Source: Alphaproteobacteria bacterium CG1_02_46_17
Lineage (GTDB): Bacteria; Pseudomonadota; Alphaproteobacteria; Micavibrionales; Micavibrionaceae
Direction: 5' to 3'
DNA length: 64,000 nucleotides
Assembly (NCBI GenBank): GCA_001871905.1
Contig: MNUG01000018.1
Span: 42,113-106,112, forward strand
This document shows, piece after piece, positions 1 through 9,499 of the stretch. Under the pieces are notes generated by a model that saw nothing but the letters and a program-made list of their open reading frames with translations, did not search any database and was not told the DNA's origin. The position numbers and the translations under genes are program-made. The first letter of the stretch is position 1; the number at the start of each line of letters is the position of its first letter.

Positions 1-33
1 TTGAACGCGCGTAACAATAGAGGAAAATGAAAT

Positions 34-759
34 ATGAGTAGAGTAGCAGTTGTAACAGGTGGAACACGCGGGATCGGGCTATCTATCACCAAGGCATTGA
101 TCGCCGATGGATATCAGGTGGCTGCTTTGTATCACGGCAACGAAGAGGCCGCAAAAAAATGTGCTGATGAGACGGGCGCCAAAGTTTACAAAGCTGATGT
201 GGCCGATTTTCAAGCCTGTCGTGATGCGATTGTAAAAATCGAAAGTGAAATGGGCCCTGTTGATATTCTGGTTAATAATGCCGGCATCACCAAAGACGGG
301 ATGTTGCATAAGATGCCCGAAGAAAGCTGGCATGCCGTGATTGAAACCAACCTGACGTCTTGTTTCAATATGAGCCATGCCGTTATTTCCGGAATGCGGG
401 ATCGCAAATTTGGCCGGATTATCAACATCAGCTCTATCAACGGTCAAAAAGGCCAGTTGGGACAGTGTAACTATTCGGCAGCCAAAGCAGGTATGCTCGG
501 GTTTACCAAGGCACTGGCGCAAGAAAGTGCAGCCAAAGGAATTACCGTAAATGCGATCTGTCCGGGATATATCGCCACCGAAATGACCTCGGCGATGCCT
601 CAGGAAGTGCTTGATTCGATCATACGTCAAATTCCGGCTGCTCGTATGGGGAAACCCGAAGAGATCGCCGATATGGTCATTTTTCTGGCCTCTGATCGCG
701 CATCCTTTGTAAATGGAGCCACGATGTCTGTGAATGGTGGCCAATATATGGCGGCCTAA
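34..759 (+). CDS. phbB: Acetoacetyl-CoA reductase (short-chain dehydrogenase)
   Basis: Predicted NADPH-dependent reduction of acetoacetyl-CoA to 3-hydroxybutyryl-CoA for polyhydroxybutyrate synthesis in the cytoplasm. The 241-residue protein is a classical SDR: nucleotide motif TGGTRGIG at residues 8-15, NNAG at 81-84, catalytic Ser134, Tyr147 and Lys151 (YSAAK), and the PhbB-typical C-terminal end NGGQYMAA. A purine-rich Shine-Dalgarno (GAGGAAAA) precedes the ATG. A strong terminator follows. The upstream thiolase or synthase partner usual for this gene would lie outside the window. A FabG-type ketoreductase is the main alternative, but length and terminal sequence favour PhbB. Confidence 0.88.
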   Translation: MSRVAVVTGGTRGIGLSITKALIADGYQVAALYHGNEEAAKKCADETGAKVYKADVADFQACRDAIVKIESEMGPVDILVNNAGITKDGMLHKMPEESWHAVIETNLTSCFNMSHAVISGMRDRKFGRIINISSINGQKGQLGQCNYSAAKAGMLGFTKALAQESAAKGITVNAICPGYIATEMTSAMPQEVLDSIIRQIPAARMGKPEEIADMVIFLASDRASFVNGATMSVNGGQYMAA

Positions 760-796
760 AAGTTAAAAAATCAAATTTTTGACTTTCCAGACTGGT

Positions 797-835
797 GAAC
801 CATATCTTATAAAGATATGGTTCATTTCTTTTCCA
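797..835 (+). terminator. Intrinsic terminator after phbB
   Basis: A perfect 12-bp stem (797-808 with 812-823) with a 3-nt loop is followed by a T-rich tract. It sits between the phbB stop and the AsmA-family start. Confidence 0.85.
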
Positions 836-854
836 GATTTTTCAAAGGGTTCCT

Positions 855-3800
855 ATGTCAGACCAAAACTCCCCGCAAGACGATATTCAAGGCTTCGAAG
901 ACCCCGCATCAAAATTTCCCAAATGGGCAAAATATCTGGGAGGCACAGCGGTCGGCCTTGTGTTGATTGCAGGAGGCGTGAGCGTTCTGGTTCCCCATTT
1001 TATTGATCAGGCCAAATACAAAAAGATGATAGTTGAAAAGGTCGAGGAAAAAACCGGTTATCAGGTTGACTGGAGCGGAGACATCGGCATGTCCTTGTTG
1101 CCTCTTCCTCATGTGACTGTGAATGACCTGAGCGTTAAAGCAAATAATCAGGAAATTGTAACGATTAAATCCGTAGATGTTGAGGTGGCGTTATTTCCAT
1201 TGCTGTCCAAAAAAATCGAGGTAAAGGACATCTCTCTGGATGAACCAAAAATAAATCTGGTGACATTGAAAAACGGTCAACAAACATGGATGACCAGCCA
1301 GATTGGGGAAACAGAAAAATCAGGCACTTCGGAATCATCTTCCGGCTCAGAAACGGACGAAGAAAAATCATCTGCGATGGATGTTTCCATCAACATCATT
1401 GAAATTACCGATGGTGTGTTGATTGTCGATAATCAAAAAGAAAACAGCCGTCAATCTATAGAGGATATTGATGTCCGTTTGAAGGCAGATAGCCTCTCCG
1501 GCCCGTTCGAAATAAATGGTGGAATATTGTTGAACGGTCATAAGATCGAGGCAAAAATCAACACTTCTGATCTGGATATCGAAAACGGCATTTTCCCCGT
1601 TCAGGTTAAACTGGCTTTGCCTGAAAGTAATCTGCGCGCGGAATATTCCGGTGTCATTACCAACAAAGATAAGTTGACCATTGAAGGCGATGTGTCAGCC
1701 GAACTTGCAGATATTCAATCCACGATATCCTATTTTGGCGGTGAAACCGCGCCAAAAGTTCCTGCTGGGCTTGAGGGAAAAGCAAATCTATCGGCCAAGC
1801 TGGTATATTCCCCGGAGAAAGTTGCCCTGAATAATTTGCGACTGGATGTTGGAAGTCTGGAATATGGAGGAGAATTTTCAGCCACAGATCTGACTTCTCC
1901 GTCCAAATCCCCGGGCATAGCATTTTCTTTGAAGTCAAATAGCAAGGCGTCAGGCGAAGCCTCATCATTGGTAAAATTTCTGGATGATCTAGCCATTTCA
2001 GTATCAGGAACAATGAAGGACAATAAAATCGTCATTGAGAAAAGTAATATCAAACTTGATGAAAACGATCTGTCTTTGAAGGGAAGTGTTGCCCTTGATG
2101 AAAACAAAACAGTTGATTTGACCGCGAACATCAAAAAACTTGATCTTGATCAGATTCAGAAAAAACTGGGGTTAAAAAGTGATGATGGAAAATCCATCGA
2201 CACAAATGTAAGTGCTGCTGATAATAAGGGAAGCAAAGAACCTATCGGGTTTTCTGTTTCATTCACAGGCCGCATCAAGGCAGATGTGGAGGAAGTAAAA
2301 GTTTCAGGGAAATCATATCAGAACATTCACCTTGATTTAACGGCCAACAAAAGCAGCCTGACAATTGTGAAATTGGAAGCAGGGTTGCCGGATAATGTTT
2401 CGCTAAAAATGTCCGGACAGGTTGGGAATACGGAACAACTCTCAGGTCTCGATATATCGGTTCAGGCTAAAATGCCCGATGCCGAACTGGTGGCAAGAAG
2501 TTATAATATCACGATCCCTGACCTTCCTAAAAAAATCGGGTCGGCTTCGATTGATGGAAAATTCACGGGCGATTTGAAGGCACTGGGTTTTGATGTTGGC
2601 CTCGGCGTGTGGGATATGACGGCGCGCGGTGTGGGAACTGTGGCGAATGTTATGGACAAACCAGTGGTGAACAAACTGAAATTCTCACTGCAACATCCGA
2701 ACTTTGTTGACGCAATGCATATCTTCCAACCGACCTTCACCGGTAGTCCGAGCCTGACTGGCCCGATGAATGTTTCCGGAAATGTTGCTCTGGGCGACAA
2801 TCAGTATCATATTTCGGATCTTAAAGGGACGTTGGGTAAAACAACCATTGATGTCAATATGGATATGGCGATGTCCCCAAAACTATCGCTTTCCGGAAAA
2901 CTCAAGATCGGCGATCTCGTGTTGCCATCTACGAGCCCTGCATCGTCGGGACGTCGAGGGGCTGCAACCCAATCATCTGCATCCTCCGCACAAGGGTCTG
3001 CTGGAGCAACCAAGTGGTCTCGTGAAGCCATTGATGTCACATGGATGAAAAAATTTGATGCCGATTTGCAAATCACGGCAAACTCATTGAGCTATAATCT
3101 TTGGAACTTTACCAACGCCAATCTTGATTTTACATTATCAAATGGAAATTTGGGCATTCAAGATATGAGTGCTGGATTATTTGGCGGAACGGCTTCCGTT
3201 TCCGGAAATATCAAGAGTGGCACAGGCGATCGTGATCCATTGGATATCACGGCACAAATGAAGGCAGAAAAAGTTGACGCACGCCAACTGCAAAATGCGT
3301 TTATGGGCTCGCCAAATGATACTCTTTCCGGAACCATTTCCGATGTGAATGTGAAAATTGCTGCAACGGGTCTTTCTCCTGCGGCTTTGGTTCAAACGCT
3401 CTCGGGAGATGGAACGGTCAACGGGGAAAACATCGTCGTAAAAGGTGTGGACGCTGCCCAACTGGCTGACGCAGCCAAAGGCAGTTATAAACCACTTGAT
3501 CGGGCAGGAACCTTGTTCGGATCGTTCGGAAAAGGCCAGACAGAGTTCACCACCATGAACACAGAATTTGTGATTCAGAATGGGATCGTGAACTTCTCGA
3601 AAATTCTGTTTGATGGCCCCAAAGCAATATTGACCAGCACGGGGTATATTAATTTGCCACAATGGACGATTGACCTGAAAAATAACATGACGGTCAAGGA
3701 TACGGATATTCCGCCATTTGACTTTACCATCAAAGGCCCACTTGATAACCCGAGCAAAGCGGGTGGCGACATCATCAATAATTACCTGAATAAAAAGGTC

Positions 3801-4013
3801 AATAAACTGATAGAAAACAAACTGGGTAAGTTGCTTGGCGTTGAGGATAAGCAAGCCGAACCAGTGACCGTTCAGCCGGATGGCACGACGGGTTCACCTG
3901 ATGCAGTGACTGGCACGGATCAACCCCAGCCAACTCCGGAAACCAAAACAGACTCCAAAGACGCCCTGAAAAAAGAAGCGTTGAAGGCGTTGGGCGGGCT
4001 TCTAGGGCAATAA
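855..4013 (+). CDS. AsmA-family inner-membrane-anchored protein
   Basis: This 1052-residue protein has one N-terminal transmembrane segment (about residues 28-49). It is followed by the AsmA signature region, in which a YKKMIVEKVEEKTGYQV-like helix leads into short beta-rich repeats (WSGDIGMSLLPLPHVTVNDL). A long beta-rich periplasmic body follows, and an AsmA_2-type region lies near residues 730-970. The tail is Pro/Thr/Lys-rich and ends in a short amphipathic helix. AsmA-like proteins bridge the inner and outer membranes and are implicated in lipid transport and outer-membrane homeostasis; the exact substrate here cannot be read from sequence. The gene stands alone after the phbB terminator and converges on the RHH gene downstream. 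Confidence 0.85.
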   Translation: MSDQNSPQDDIQGFEDPASKFPKWAKYLGGTAVGLVLIAGGVSVLVPHFIDQAKYKKMIVEKVEEKTGYQVDWSGDIGMSLLPLPHVTVNDLSVKANNQEIVTIKSVDVEVALFPLLSKKIEVKDISLDEPKINLVTLKNGQQTWMTSQIGETEKSGTSESSSGSETDEEKSSAMDVSINIIEITDGVLIVDNQKENSRQSIEDIDVRLKADSLSGPFEINGGILLNGHKIEAKINTSDLDIENGIFPVQVKLALPESNLRAEYSGVITNKDKLTIEGDVSAELADIQSTISYFGGETAPKVPAGLEGKANLSAKLVYSPEKVALNNLRLDVGSLEYGGEFSATDLTSPSKSPGIAFSLKSNSKASGEASSLVKFLDDLAISVSGTMKDNKIVIEKSNIKLDENDLSLKGSVALDENKTVDLTANIKKLDLDQIQKKLGLKSDDGKSIDTNVSAADNKGSKEPIGFSVSFTGRIKADVEEVKVSGKSYQNIHLDLTANKSSLTIVKLEAGLPDNVSLKMSGQVGNTEQLSGLDISVQAKMPDAELVARSYNITIPDLPKKIGSASIDGKFTGDLKALGFDVGLGVWDMTARGVGTVANVMDKPVVNKLKFSLQHPNFVDAMHIFQPTFTGSPSLTGPMNVSGNVALGDNQYHISDLKGTLGKTTIDVNMDMAMSPKLSLSGKLKIGDLVLPSTSPASSGRRGAATQSSASSAQGSAGATKWSREAIDVTWMKKFDADLQITANSLSYNLWNFTNANLDFTLSNGNLGIQDMSAGLFGGTASVSGNIKSGTGDRDPLDITAQMKAEKVDARQLQNAFMGSPNDTLSGTISDVNVKIAATGLSPAALVQTLSGDGTVNGENIVVKGVDAAQLADAAKGSYKPLDRAGTLFGSFGKGQTEFTTMNTEFVIQNGIVNFSKILFDGPKAILTSTGYINLPQWTIDLKNNMTVKDTDIPPFDFTIKGPLDNPSKAGGDIINNYLNKKVNKLIENKLGKLLGVEDKQAEPVTVQPDGTTGSPDAVTGTDQPQPTPETKTDSKDALKKEALKALGGLLGQ

Positions 4014-4017
4014 AGTC

Positions 4018-4215
4018 TTAACCCTTCAAGGTATAAAGAACAAAAAGTCTGAGCGCGCTGGATAAATTAATCTGGCGCGCTTCGTCTATGTGCGAGATTA
4101 AATCGGATAAGGTCATATGTTTTTTATCCGCAATTCGTAGTAACTCATCCCAGAAGGGCTGTTCCAGAGATACCGAGGTCGAATGCCCCGCAATATTGAC
4201 CGAATGTTTGACCAC
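4018..4215 (-). CDS. Ribbon-helix-helix domain protein (RHH_4)
   Basis: Small probable DNA-binding protein of the alphaproteobacterial RHH_4 family. The conserved run NIAGHSTSVSLEQPFWDEL and the ending NLSSALRLFVL are visible. The frame stays open upstream to 4311 with a TTG, but that extension crosses a clear fumC terminator hairpin, so I chose the GTG at 4213-4215, giving 65 residues. No good Shine-Dalgarno is visible, so the start is uncertain. It lies just behind fumC on the same strand. Its targets are unknown. Confidence 0.62.
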   Translation of the reverse strand: MVKHSVNIAGHSTSVSLEQPFWDELLRIADKKHMTLSDLISHIDEARQINLSSALRLFVLYTLKG

Positions 4216-4220
4216 AGGCG

Positions 4221-4253
4221 AAGAAAGAAGGCCTGATAATTTCTCATCAGGCC
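4221..4253 (-). terminator. Intrinsic terminator of fumC
   Basis: On the minus strand an 8-bp GC-rich stem (4246-4253 with 4230-4237, arms GGCCTGAT/ATCAGGCC) is followed by TTCTTTCTT. It lies 24 nt past the fumC stop and inside the open frame upstream of the RHH gene. Confidence 0.8.
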
Positions 4254-4276
4254 ATTCTTCTGAAATAGGGGAACCC

Positions 4277-5707
4277 CTAGTCACGAGGTTTGACCATATC
4301 TTGAGGAACAATCCATTGTTTGAACTGTTCTTCGGTCATGAGGCCAAGAGCCACGCCGGCTTCTTGCAAGGATGTACCCTCGGTATGCGCCTTCTTGGCG
4401 ATCTTGGCCGCGTTGTCATAGCCGATATGTGGGTTGAGTGCTGTGACCAGCATCAAGCTTTCATACATCAATTTTTCAATGCGGCGTTCATCGGCCTCGA
4501 TACCGGCAACGCAATTATCGGTGAAACTGCGGCAACCATCGGCAATCAAACGAATGGATTGAAGGACATTATAAATCATCACGGGTTTGAACACGTTGAG
4601 CTCAAAATGACCGTTTGATCCGGCAATCGTCACTGTGGTGTGGTTGCCCATAACTTGGGTGCACAACATGGTCATGGCTTCACATTGGGTCGGGTTGACT
4701 TTACCCGGCATAATGGATGACCCAGGTTCATTCGCAGGCAAAATCAATTCGCCGATCCCGCACCGTGGGCCGGAACCCAACAGGCGAATATCATTGGCAA
4801 TTTTCATCAGCGATGCAGAGATGGTATTGAGAACACCAGAAACTTCGACCATGGCATCATGTGCGGCCAAGGCTTCGAATTTATTTTCTGCGGTCACAAA
4901 GGGAAGCCCAGTGATTGCGGCAACTTCGTCGGCAAATCTTTCGGCAAATCCGGCTTTGGAATTAATCCCCGTTCCAACCGCTGTTCCGCCTTGCGCCAAT
5001 TGCATAAGGCGAGGGTAAGTGGTCTTGACACGGGCAATTGAAAATTCTATTTGCTTGGCATAACCGGAAAATTCCTGACCCAAAGTCAATGGTGTTGCAT
5101 CCATCAAATGGGTTCGTCCAATTTTGACGATATGAGCAAATGCTTTTGCTTTTGCATCAAGTGCCGCGTGCAAATATTCCAGAGCAGGGATCAAATCATG
5201 ATAGACCTGTTCGCCGGCGGCGATATGCATGGCGGTTGGAAAGGTATCGTTTGAAGATTGCCCCATATTGACGTGATCGTTCGGGTGGACCGGTTTTTTG
5301 GAACCCATTTCCCCGCCCATCATTTCAATCGCACGGTTTGAAATCACTTCATTGGCATTCATGTTGGTTTGTGTACCAGATCCGGTTTGCCAGACCACCA
5401 GAGGAAACTCATCGGCCATGGACCCGTCAATAACTTCTTCGGAGGCGTTCACAATAGCTTGTCCGATTTTTGGGTCGAGAACACCAAGAGCCATATTGGT
5501 TTGTGCCGCGGCGCGTTTGATAATTCCCAAGGCACGAATTAAAGGTGCAGGCATCTTTTCATTGCCGATTTTGAAATTTCCCAAAGACCGTTGGGTCTGT
5601 GCCCCCCAGTAACGATTGGCAGAAACTTCGATTTCACCGAACGAATCGGTTTCAACGCGAATGGGATTACTTTGCCCGCTCTCCAGAGCTTGCGATACGG
5701 ATGTCAT
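4277..5707 (-). CDS. fumC: Class II fumarate hydratase
   Basis: Iron-independent fumarase of the TCA cycle, converting fumarate to malate. The 476-residue protein shows SGTQTNMN at residues 110-117, HPNDHVN at 141-147, and the superfamily signature [11 protein letters not shown] at 329-339, whose serine is the catalytic loop residue. The N-terminal [10 protein letters not shown] and WGAQTQRS runs are typical of FumC rather than aspartase. A strong Shine-Dalgarno (GGAGGAAA, 5711-5718) fixes the ATG at 5705-5707. The gene diverges from the prephenate dehydrogenase gene across a 130-bp intergenic region and is terminated by the hairpin at 4221-4253. Confidence 0.96.
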   Translation of the reverse strand: MTSVSQALESGQSNPIRVETDSFGEIEVSANRYWGAQTQRSLGNFKIGNEKMPAPLIRALGIIKRAAAQTNMALGVLDPKIGQAIVNASEEVIDGSMADEFPLVVWQTGSGTQTNMNANEVISNRAIEMMGGEMGSKKPVHPNDHVNMGQSSNDTFPTAMHIAAGEQVYHDLIPALEYLHAALDAKAKAFAHIVKIGRTHLMDATPLTLGQEFSGYAKQIEFSIARVKTTYPRLMQLAQGGTAVGTGINSKAGFAERFADEVAAITGLPFVTAENKFEALAAHDAMVEVSGVLNTISASLMKIANDIRLLGSGPRCGIGELILPANEPGSSIMPGKVNPTQCEAMTMLCTQVMGNHTTVTIAGSNGHFELNVFKPVMIYNVLQSIRLIADGCRSFTDNCVAGIEADERRIEKLMYESLMLVTALNPHIGYDNAAKIAKKAHTEGTSLQEAGVALGLMTEEQFKQWIVPQDMVKPRD

Positions 5708-5837
5708 ATATTTCCTCCATAGAGATACTAAAACATCACCTTTTTACCCGATTTAGGCAGTGGATAGAAGGGGAAAAGCCGTATAAACTACGACATATCA
5801 TCTATTTTAATGTCACAAAACGATGGTCGGGTGAAAT

Positions 5838-6587
5838 ATGAATAAAGTAAAGCAAACTGTTGGAATTATTGGGGTCGGGGCATTTGGCGAATTTATGCTC
5901 AAATATCTGATTCCGTATTTCAATGTCAGTATTTTTGATTCCCACCGCGATCTCGCTCAGGTTGGCGATTTATATAATGTCGGGATTTGCGACCTGAATC
6001 GTATTTGCGATTGCGATATTATTATCTTGTGTGTGCCTGTTGTTCATATGGAAGAAGCCTTGGACTCCATCCGGCACAAACTAAAGGCAGGCCAGCTCTT
6101 GATTGATCTGTGCTCGGTTAAAACCAAACCGATCAAACTGGTGATCGACAAGCTCCCCAATGGTGTTGAGTTTATCAGTCTGCACCCGCTTTTCGGCCCA
6201 CAGAGCGGCAAATTCGGGATCAATGGTCTTAATCTCACGATGTGTGATGTGGGATTAACCAGCCGCACCGAGTGCATTCGTAAGTTTCTGAATGAGACTC
6301 TGGGACTGAAAATTCACGAAACAACGCCGGAACAGCATGACAGGGAAATGGCCTATGTGCAGGGACTGACCCATATGATCGCCAAAGTTTTTAGTCGCAT
6401 GGATGTGCCGGAAATTCACCAGAAAACAAAGACTTATACCTTGTTGGATGAAATGGTCGAGATGATCCGCTATGACAGCGATGAACTTTTTCTGGCCATC
6501 CAACGCGATAATCCGTATGTTGAGAACACCAAACAAGCCTTTTTTAAGGCCGTAAAAGATTTGGAAGATAAACTATCAAAAGAATAA
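5838..6587 (+). CDS. Prephenate dehydrogenase family protein
   Basis: Probable NAD(P)-dependent prephenate or arogenate dehydrogenase of tyrosine synthesis. The 249-residue protein has an N-terminal Rossmann motif (GIIGVGAFG, about residues 8-16), the family motif HPLFGP in the middle, and the helical C-terminal region with the substrate-site run EQHDREMAYVQGLTH. It is shorter than most TyrA proteins and carries no ACT or chorismate mutase domain. The Shine-Dalgarno is weak. It is divergent from fumC, with no other aromatic genes nearby. Confidence 0.8.
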   Translation: MNKVKQTVGIIGVGAFGEFMLKYLIPYFNVSIFDSHRDLAQVGDLYNVGICDLNRICDCDIIILCVPVVHMEEALDSIRHKLKAGQLLIDLCSVKTKPIKLVIDKLPNGVEFISLHPLFGPQSGKFGINGLNLTMCDVGLTSRTECIRKFLNETLGLKIHETTPEQHDREMAYVQGLTHMIAKVFSRMDVPEIHQKTKTYTLLDEMVEMIRYDSDELFLAIQRDNPYVENTKQAFFKAVKDLEDKLSKE

Positions 6588-6606
6588 GCCAGTAAAACTG
6601 GATAGA

Positions 6607-7125
6607 ATGCAGGGAATGAAAGTGGTTTTATCGTCAGCGATAGTGCGTCCTTTTGCTTTTTCATTGGGTATGGCCTTCGGCAGTGTCGCCGGAGCCGATG
6701 TAACCATGATCAAATATGATGAAGTAAAACTGGATGACAAGGTTGTCGTTGTGACAAAGGGCGGTAAGGTGTTGCTTCCCGATCGAGTGACTATAGAAGT
6801 TTCAATGGCAGATGATAAAAGAGTTCGTTTTACGCCATACCCGAAAGAACTGGGATTAAAAGACTCATTCGCCTCTTGTACTAAAATCAGGGCTTACAAT
6901 GCGTTTTCCTGGTTTGTAAGGGACGTGACTCTTCTTGATGAAGTCAGAGAAAATTACGGGGATGATGTGGCCTATATTCTCTCCCGTGTCAAAATACAAA
7001 ACGAGAGCAACTTGTCTGATAAACAGGTGATGGAAGCGGTCGAGGAAAAAGTATGGGAAGAAGTGTTAACATCCTCAAAAATTGCAGCCGAGAACGCTGA
7101 TAAATTATGCCTGAATCAAAGCTAA
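6607..7125 (+). CDS. Hypothetical exported protein
   Basis: I do not recognise this 172-residue protein. Residues about 5-30 resemble a signal peptide, with basic residues, a hydrophobic stretch and a small-residue end at GSVAGA. The mature part is mixed alpha/beta and contains two cysteines, one near residue 97 and one near the C-terminus. It starts 19 nt after the prephenate dehydrogenase gene and probably shares its transcript. Its 3' end overlaps the convergent dusB gene by 21 nt. A start three codons later (6616) is possible. Confidence 0.55.
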   Translation: MQGMKVVLSSAIVRPFAFSLGMAFGSVAGADVTMIKYDEVKLDDKVVVVTKGGKVLLPDRVTIEVSMADDKRVRFTPYPKELGLKDSFASCTKIRAYNAFSWFVRDVTLLDEVRENYGDDVAYILSRVKIQNESNLSDKQVMEAVEEKVWEEVLTSSKIAAENADKLCLNQS

Positions 7126-8109
7126 TTCAATTTCCGGTTCACTCGCAAAATAATCAGATATAAATTGACGAACGTCGTTAGAGTTTTCTGATCTATTGAT
7201 GCGTGACCGCAAGGCGTCAGAATTTTCCATCTCACTCACATACCACCCGATATGTTTGCGGGCGATTTTTAGTCCTGTCTCAATCCCGTAATACTCAAGC
7301 AAGGCATTATAATGCTCCAGAATCAGATCGCGCAACTCTTCTCCCGATGGGGCTGAATTGTGCGTGCCTGTTTTAAGGTGATCCATAATTTGTTTGACCA
7401 CCCATGGCTTGCCATATGCGCCGCGACCAATCATAACCCCGTCTGCACCTGATTGCGCTATCGCGTTGCGGGCATCTTGCGGCGTGCAAATATCACCATT
7501 GACGATCAGGGGAATGGAAATGGCATCACGCACGGCGCGCACGGCGTCCCAGTCGGCAGTACCGGTATAAAGCTGGTTGCGCGTGCGCCCATGAACTGTA
7601 ATCATTCTAACGCCGACATCCTCGGCCATACGGGCAAGACGCGGTGCGTTGATACTGTCGTGATCCCACCCCAGACGCATCTTGACGGTGACAGGAACCG
7701 AAACAGATTTGACAGTTTGTTCGATGATGCTGATTGCCAAAGGTTCATCACGCATCAAGGCTGACCCGCCCATATTATTGACAATCTTTTTAACCGGACA
7801 CCCAAAATTCAGATCAATAATCTGCGCGCCACGGGCTTCACAAATACGTGCGGCCTCGGCCACGACATTCGGTTCACATCCCGCAATCTGGATGGCGATC
7901 GGATGTTCTTCTCCGAAATCGAAATCCTCGCGTTTTCTTGGTGATTTGCGAGCATTCTCGATCATGGGGCGCGATGCCAGCATTTCAGAAAAAACGAGAC
8001 CAGCTCCGAATTTTTTGACCACACGACGAAAGGGAAGGTCAGTGACACCTGACATCGGGGCAAGAAAAACAGGATCGTCAATTTGAATTGGGCCAATAAA
8101 AAAAGACAT
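7105..8109 (-). CDS. dusB: tRNA-dihydrouridine synthase B
   Basis: FMN enzyme reducing a specific uridine in the tRNA D-loop. The TIM-barrel sequence contains the N-terminal APMSGVTDLPFR, the catalytic cysteine in LNFGCPVKK (Cys104 from the chosen start), the nearby VTVKMRLGWD and ITVHGRTRNQ strands, and the C-terminal helical domain. A TTG at 8118 overlaps the stop of slyX, but the ATG at 8107-8109 gives the family-typical N-terminus. In many alphaproteobacteria dusB precedes ntrBC; here it follows slyX and converges on an unrelated gene. Confidence 0.93.
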   Translation of the reverse strand: MSFFIGPIQIDDPVFLAPMSGVTDLPFRRVVKKFGAGLVFSEMLASRPMIENARKSPRKREDFDFGEEHPIAIQIAGCEPNVVAEAARICEARGAQIIDLNFGCPVKKIVNNMGGSALMRDEPLAISIIEQTVKSVSVPVTVKMRLGWDHDSINAPRLARMAEDVGVRMITVHGRTRNQLYTGTADWDAVRAVRDAISIPLIVNGDICTPQDARNAIAQSGADGVMIGRGAYGKPWVVKQIMDHLKTGTHNSAPSGEELRDLILEHYNALLEYYGIETGLKIARKHIGWYVSEMENSDALRSRINRSENSNDVRQFISDYFASEPEIELALIQA

Positions 8110-8114
8110 GATGA

Positions 8115-8357
8115 TCAATAATGCGGTGGCTTTTCTGCGGCAGCCATTTCAGTGATTGTTTTTGCGCCATCGCTTTTGGACTCACCGGAATTTTGTTCCA
8201 TGTCCTTGGCACGGGTTAACAGGAAATGAACCTGATGTTTCAAAAGGTCAATCTCTTTCCATTGCGCAGCAGTCATATCGCTCAGATCATTGATCTGTTG
8301 ATCCTGATGGGTAATCAGCATTTCCAGACGTTCTATATGGTCGTTTTTTTTGGTCAT
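8115..8357 (-). CDS. slyX: SlyX family protein
   Basis: Short coiled-coil protein of unknown molecular role. It has the SlyX pattern of regularly spaced leucine and glutamine heptads (LEMLITHQDQQINDLSDMT, then WKEIDLLKHQVHFLL) and the characteristic C-terminal PPHY. The frame extends to a TTG at 8393, but the ATG at 8355-8357 matches family length (80 residues) and begins just before the coiled coil. The stop lies 5 nt upstream of the dusB ATG, suggesting one transcript. Confidence 0.82.
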   Translation of the reverse strand: MTKKNDHIERLEMLITHQDQQINDLSDMTAAQWKEIDLLKHQVHFLLTRAKDMEQNSGESKSDGAKTITEMAAAEKPPHY

Positions 8358-8429
8358 GTCCGCTTTGTACACTTTTTGGGGGTGCTTTGACAATATATTT
8401 GCCTGTCTCTCGCAGAATCATTACTATCC

Positions 8430-8993
8430 ATGGTTATGAGCAAAGCATTCACCAAGGAAGACGATGGCGAAAACGAAGAGGATCATGAAGAAATTGATCC
8501 TCTACCGGCGCATGTCAAAAACCTGATGACACCATTCGGGCATAAAATGTTGTCCGATGAACTGGAAAATTTACTGCGTGTCGAACGCCCGAAGATTGTT
8601 GAAATCGTATCTTGGGCGGCGGGAAACGGGGATCGTTCGGAAAATGGCGATTATATCTATAATAAAAAGAAGTTGCGGGAAATTGATCGCCGAGTCCGTT
8701 ACCTGACCAAACGTCTGGAAAAACCGGAAATTGTTGACCCCAAGCGGCAACAGAATCTGGAACATGTTTTCTTTGGCGCCACCGTGACCTACATTGACGG
8801 AAACGACGTAGAAACCAGAGTCAAATTGGTGGGGGTTGATGAAGCGGATTTCGATCACGGAAAAATTAACTGGGTGTCTCCCGTGGCTCGTGCATTGATG
8901 AAATCAGGAATAGGGGACACAATAGAACTGCGTACCGCAAGCGGCACACAATCCATTGAAATCATAGATATCGTTTATGAAATTGAATCATAA
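8430..8993 (+). CDS. greB: Transcription elongation factor GreB/GreA family
   Basis: Factor that enters the RNA polymerase secondary channel and stimulates cleavage of backtracked RNA. The coiled-coil tip with acidic residues is clear in GDRSENGDYIYNKKKLREID (starting at residue 67), a GreB-type sequence. The C-terminal FKBP-like domain contains VSPVARALMKSGIGD. The N-terminus has an acidic, Glu/Asp-rich extension of about 25 residues. Starts at 8430 or two codons later at 8436 are both plausible. The gene is divergent from slyX and converges on the rhodanese gene with a 22-nt gap. Confidence 0.9.
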   Translation: MVMSKAFTKEDDGENEEDHEEIDPLPAHVKNLMTPFGHKMLSDELENLLRVERPKIVEIVSWAAGNGDRSENGDYIYNKKKLREIDRRVRYLTKRLEKPEIVDPKRQQNLEHVFFGATVTYIDGNDVETRVKLVGVDEADFDHGKINWVSPVARALMKSGIGDTIELRTASGTQSIEIIDIVYEIES

Positions 8994-9015
8994 TCTATAA
9001 GTCTGCGCCGACTTT

Positions 9016-9384
9016 TTAACTGACAACCTTGAGGCCAGCAGATTGCCATGCACCAATTCCACCGGCGAGATTATAAACATTGTCTTCGTCCGCCGCGATA
9101 TCACATACGATTTGACAGGCCCGCATCGAACGCCCGCCGGCTTTACACTGGAAAACAATTTTCTTACCTGTCGGATAATCTTCATGATTATATTTGACTG
9201 GAAAAATTGACAGGGGAATGGAAATCGCACCTTCGATATGACCAGACTTGAATTCGTCGGTTTCCCGCACGTCAATCAAAACGGCTTCATCGTTTTTAAG
9301 CCATGCGTTGAGTGTCTGTGCGTCAATTTCCTGTATCATTCTGGATCCCCCGAATTTGTTAATAAGAGCTGTAAAAAAATTCAC
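9016..9384 (-). CDS. Single-domain rhodanese-like protein
   Basis: Likely sulfurtransferase. The 122-residue protein contains the rhodanese core LIDVRETDEFKSGHIEGA (from residue 36) and an active-site loop beginning at Cys80 (CKAGGRS), so the catalytic cysteine is present. The C-terminal NLAGGIGAWQSAGL is typical. It diverges from an AhpD-like gene across an AT-rich, palindrome-bearing promoter region, suggesting shared control by a redox or sulfide regulator (inference). Confidence 0.88.
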   Translation of the reverse strand: MNFFTALINKFGGSRMIQEIDAQTLNAWLKNDEAVLIDVRETDEFKSGHIEGAISIPLSIFPVKYNHEDYPTGKKIVFQCKAGGRSMRACQIVCDIAADEDNVYNLAGGIGAWQSAGLKVVS

Positions 9385-9431
9385 AATTAACCTGCTTGCA
9401 ATGTGATAATGTTGATATATATTACGCAGTA

Positions 9432-9452
9432 TTAAATATATTTAATATATTA
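9432..9452. promoter_or_regulatory. AT-rich palindromes between rhodanese and AhpD-like genes
   Basis: A perfect 14-bp palindrome (TTAAATATATTTAA, 9432-9445) overlaps a second perfect 10-bp palindrome (TAATATATTA, 9443-9452) in the divergent promoter region. It may be a repressor operator, though AT-rich palindromes also arise by chance. Confidence 0.4.
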
Positions 9453-9499
9453 GATAAACTTATAAGCCAACCTAGAATATAAATCAAGCAGGAGCAATC

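Noticed and set aside
4216..4311. N-terminal extension of the RHH frame
   Set aside because: Starts with TTG inside fumC and crosses the fumC terminator; the conserved domain begins after 4215.
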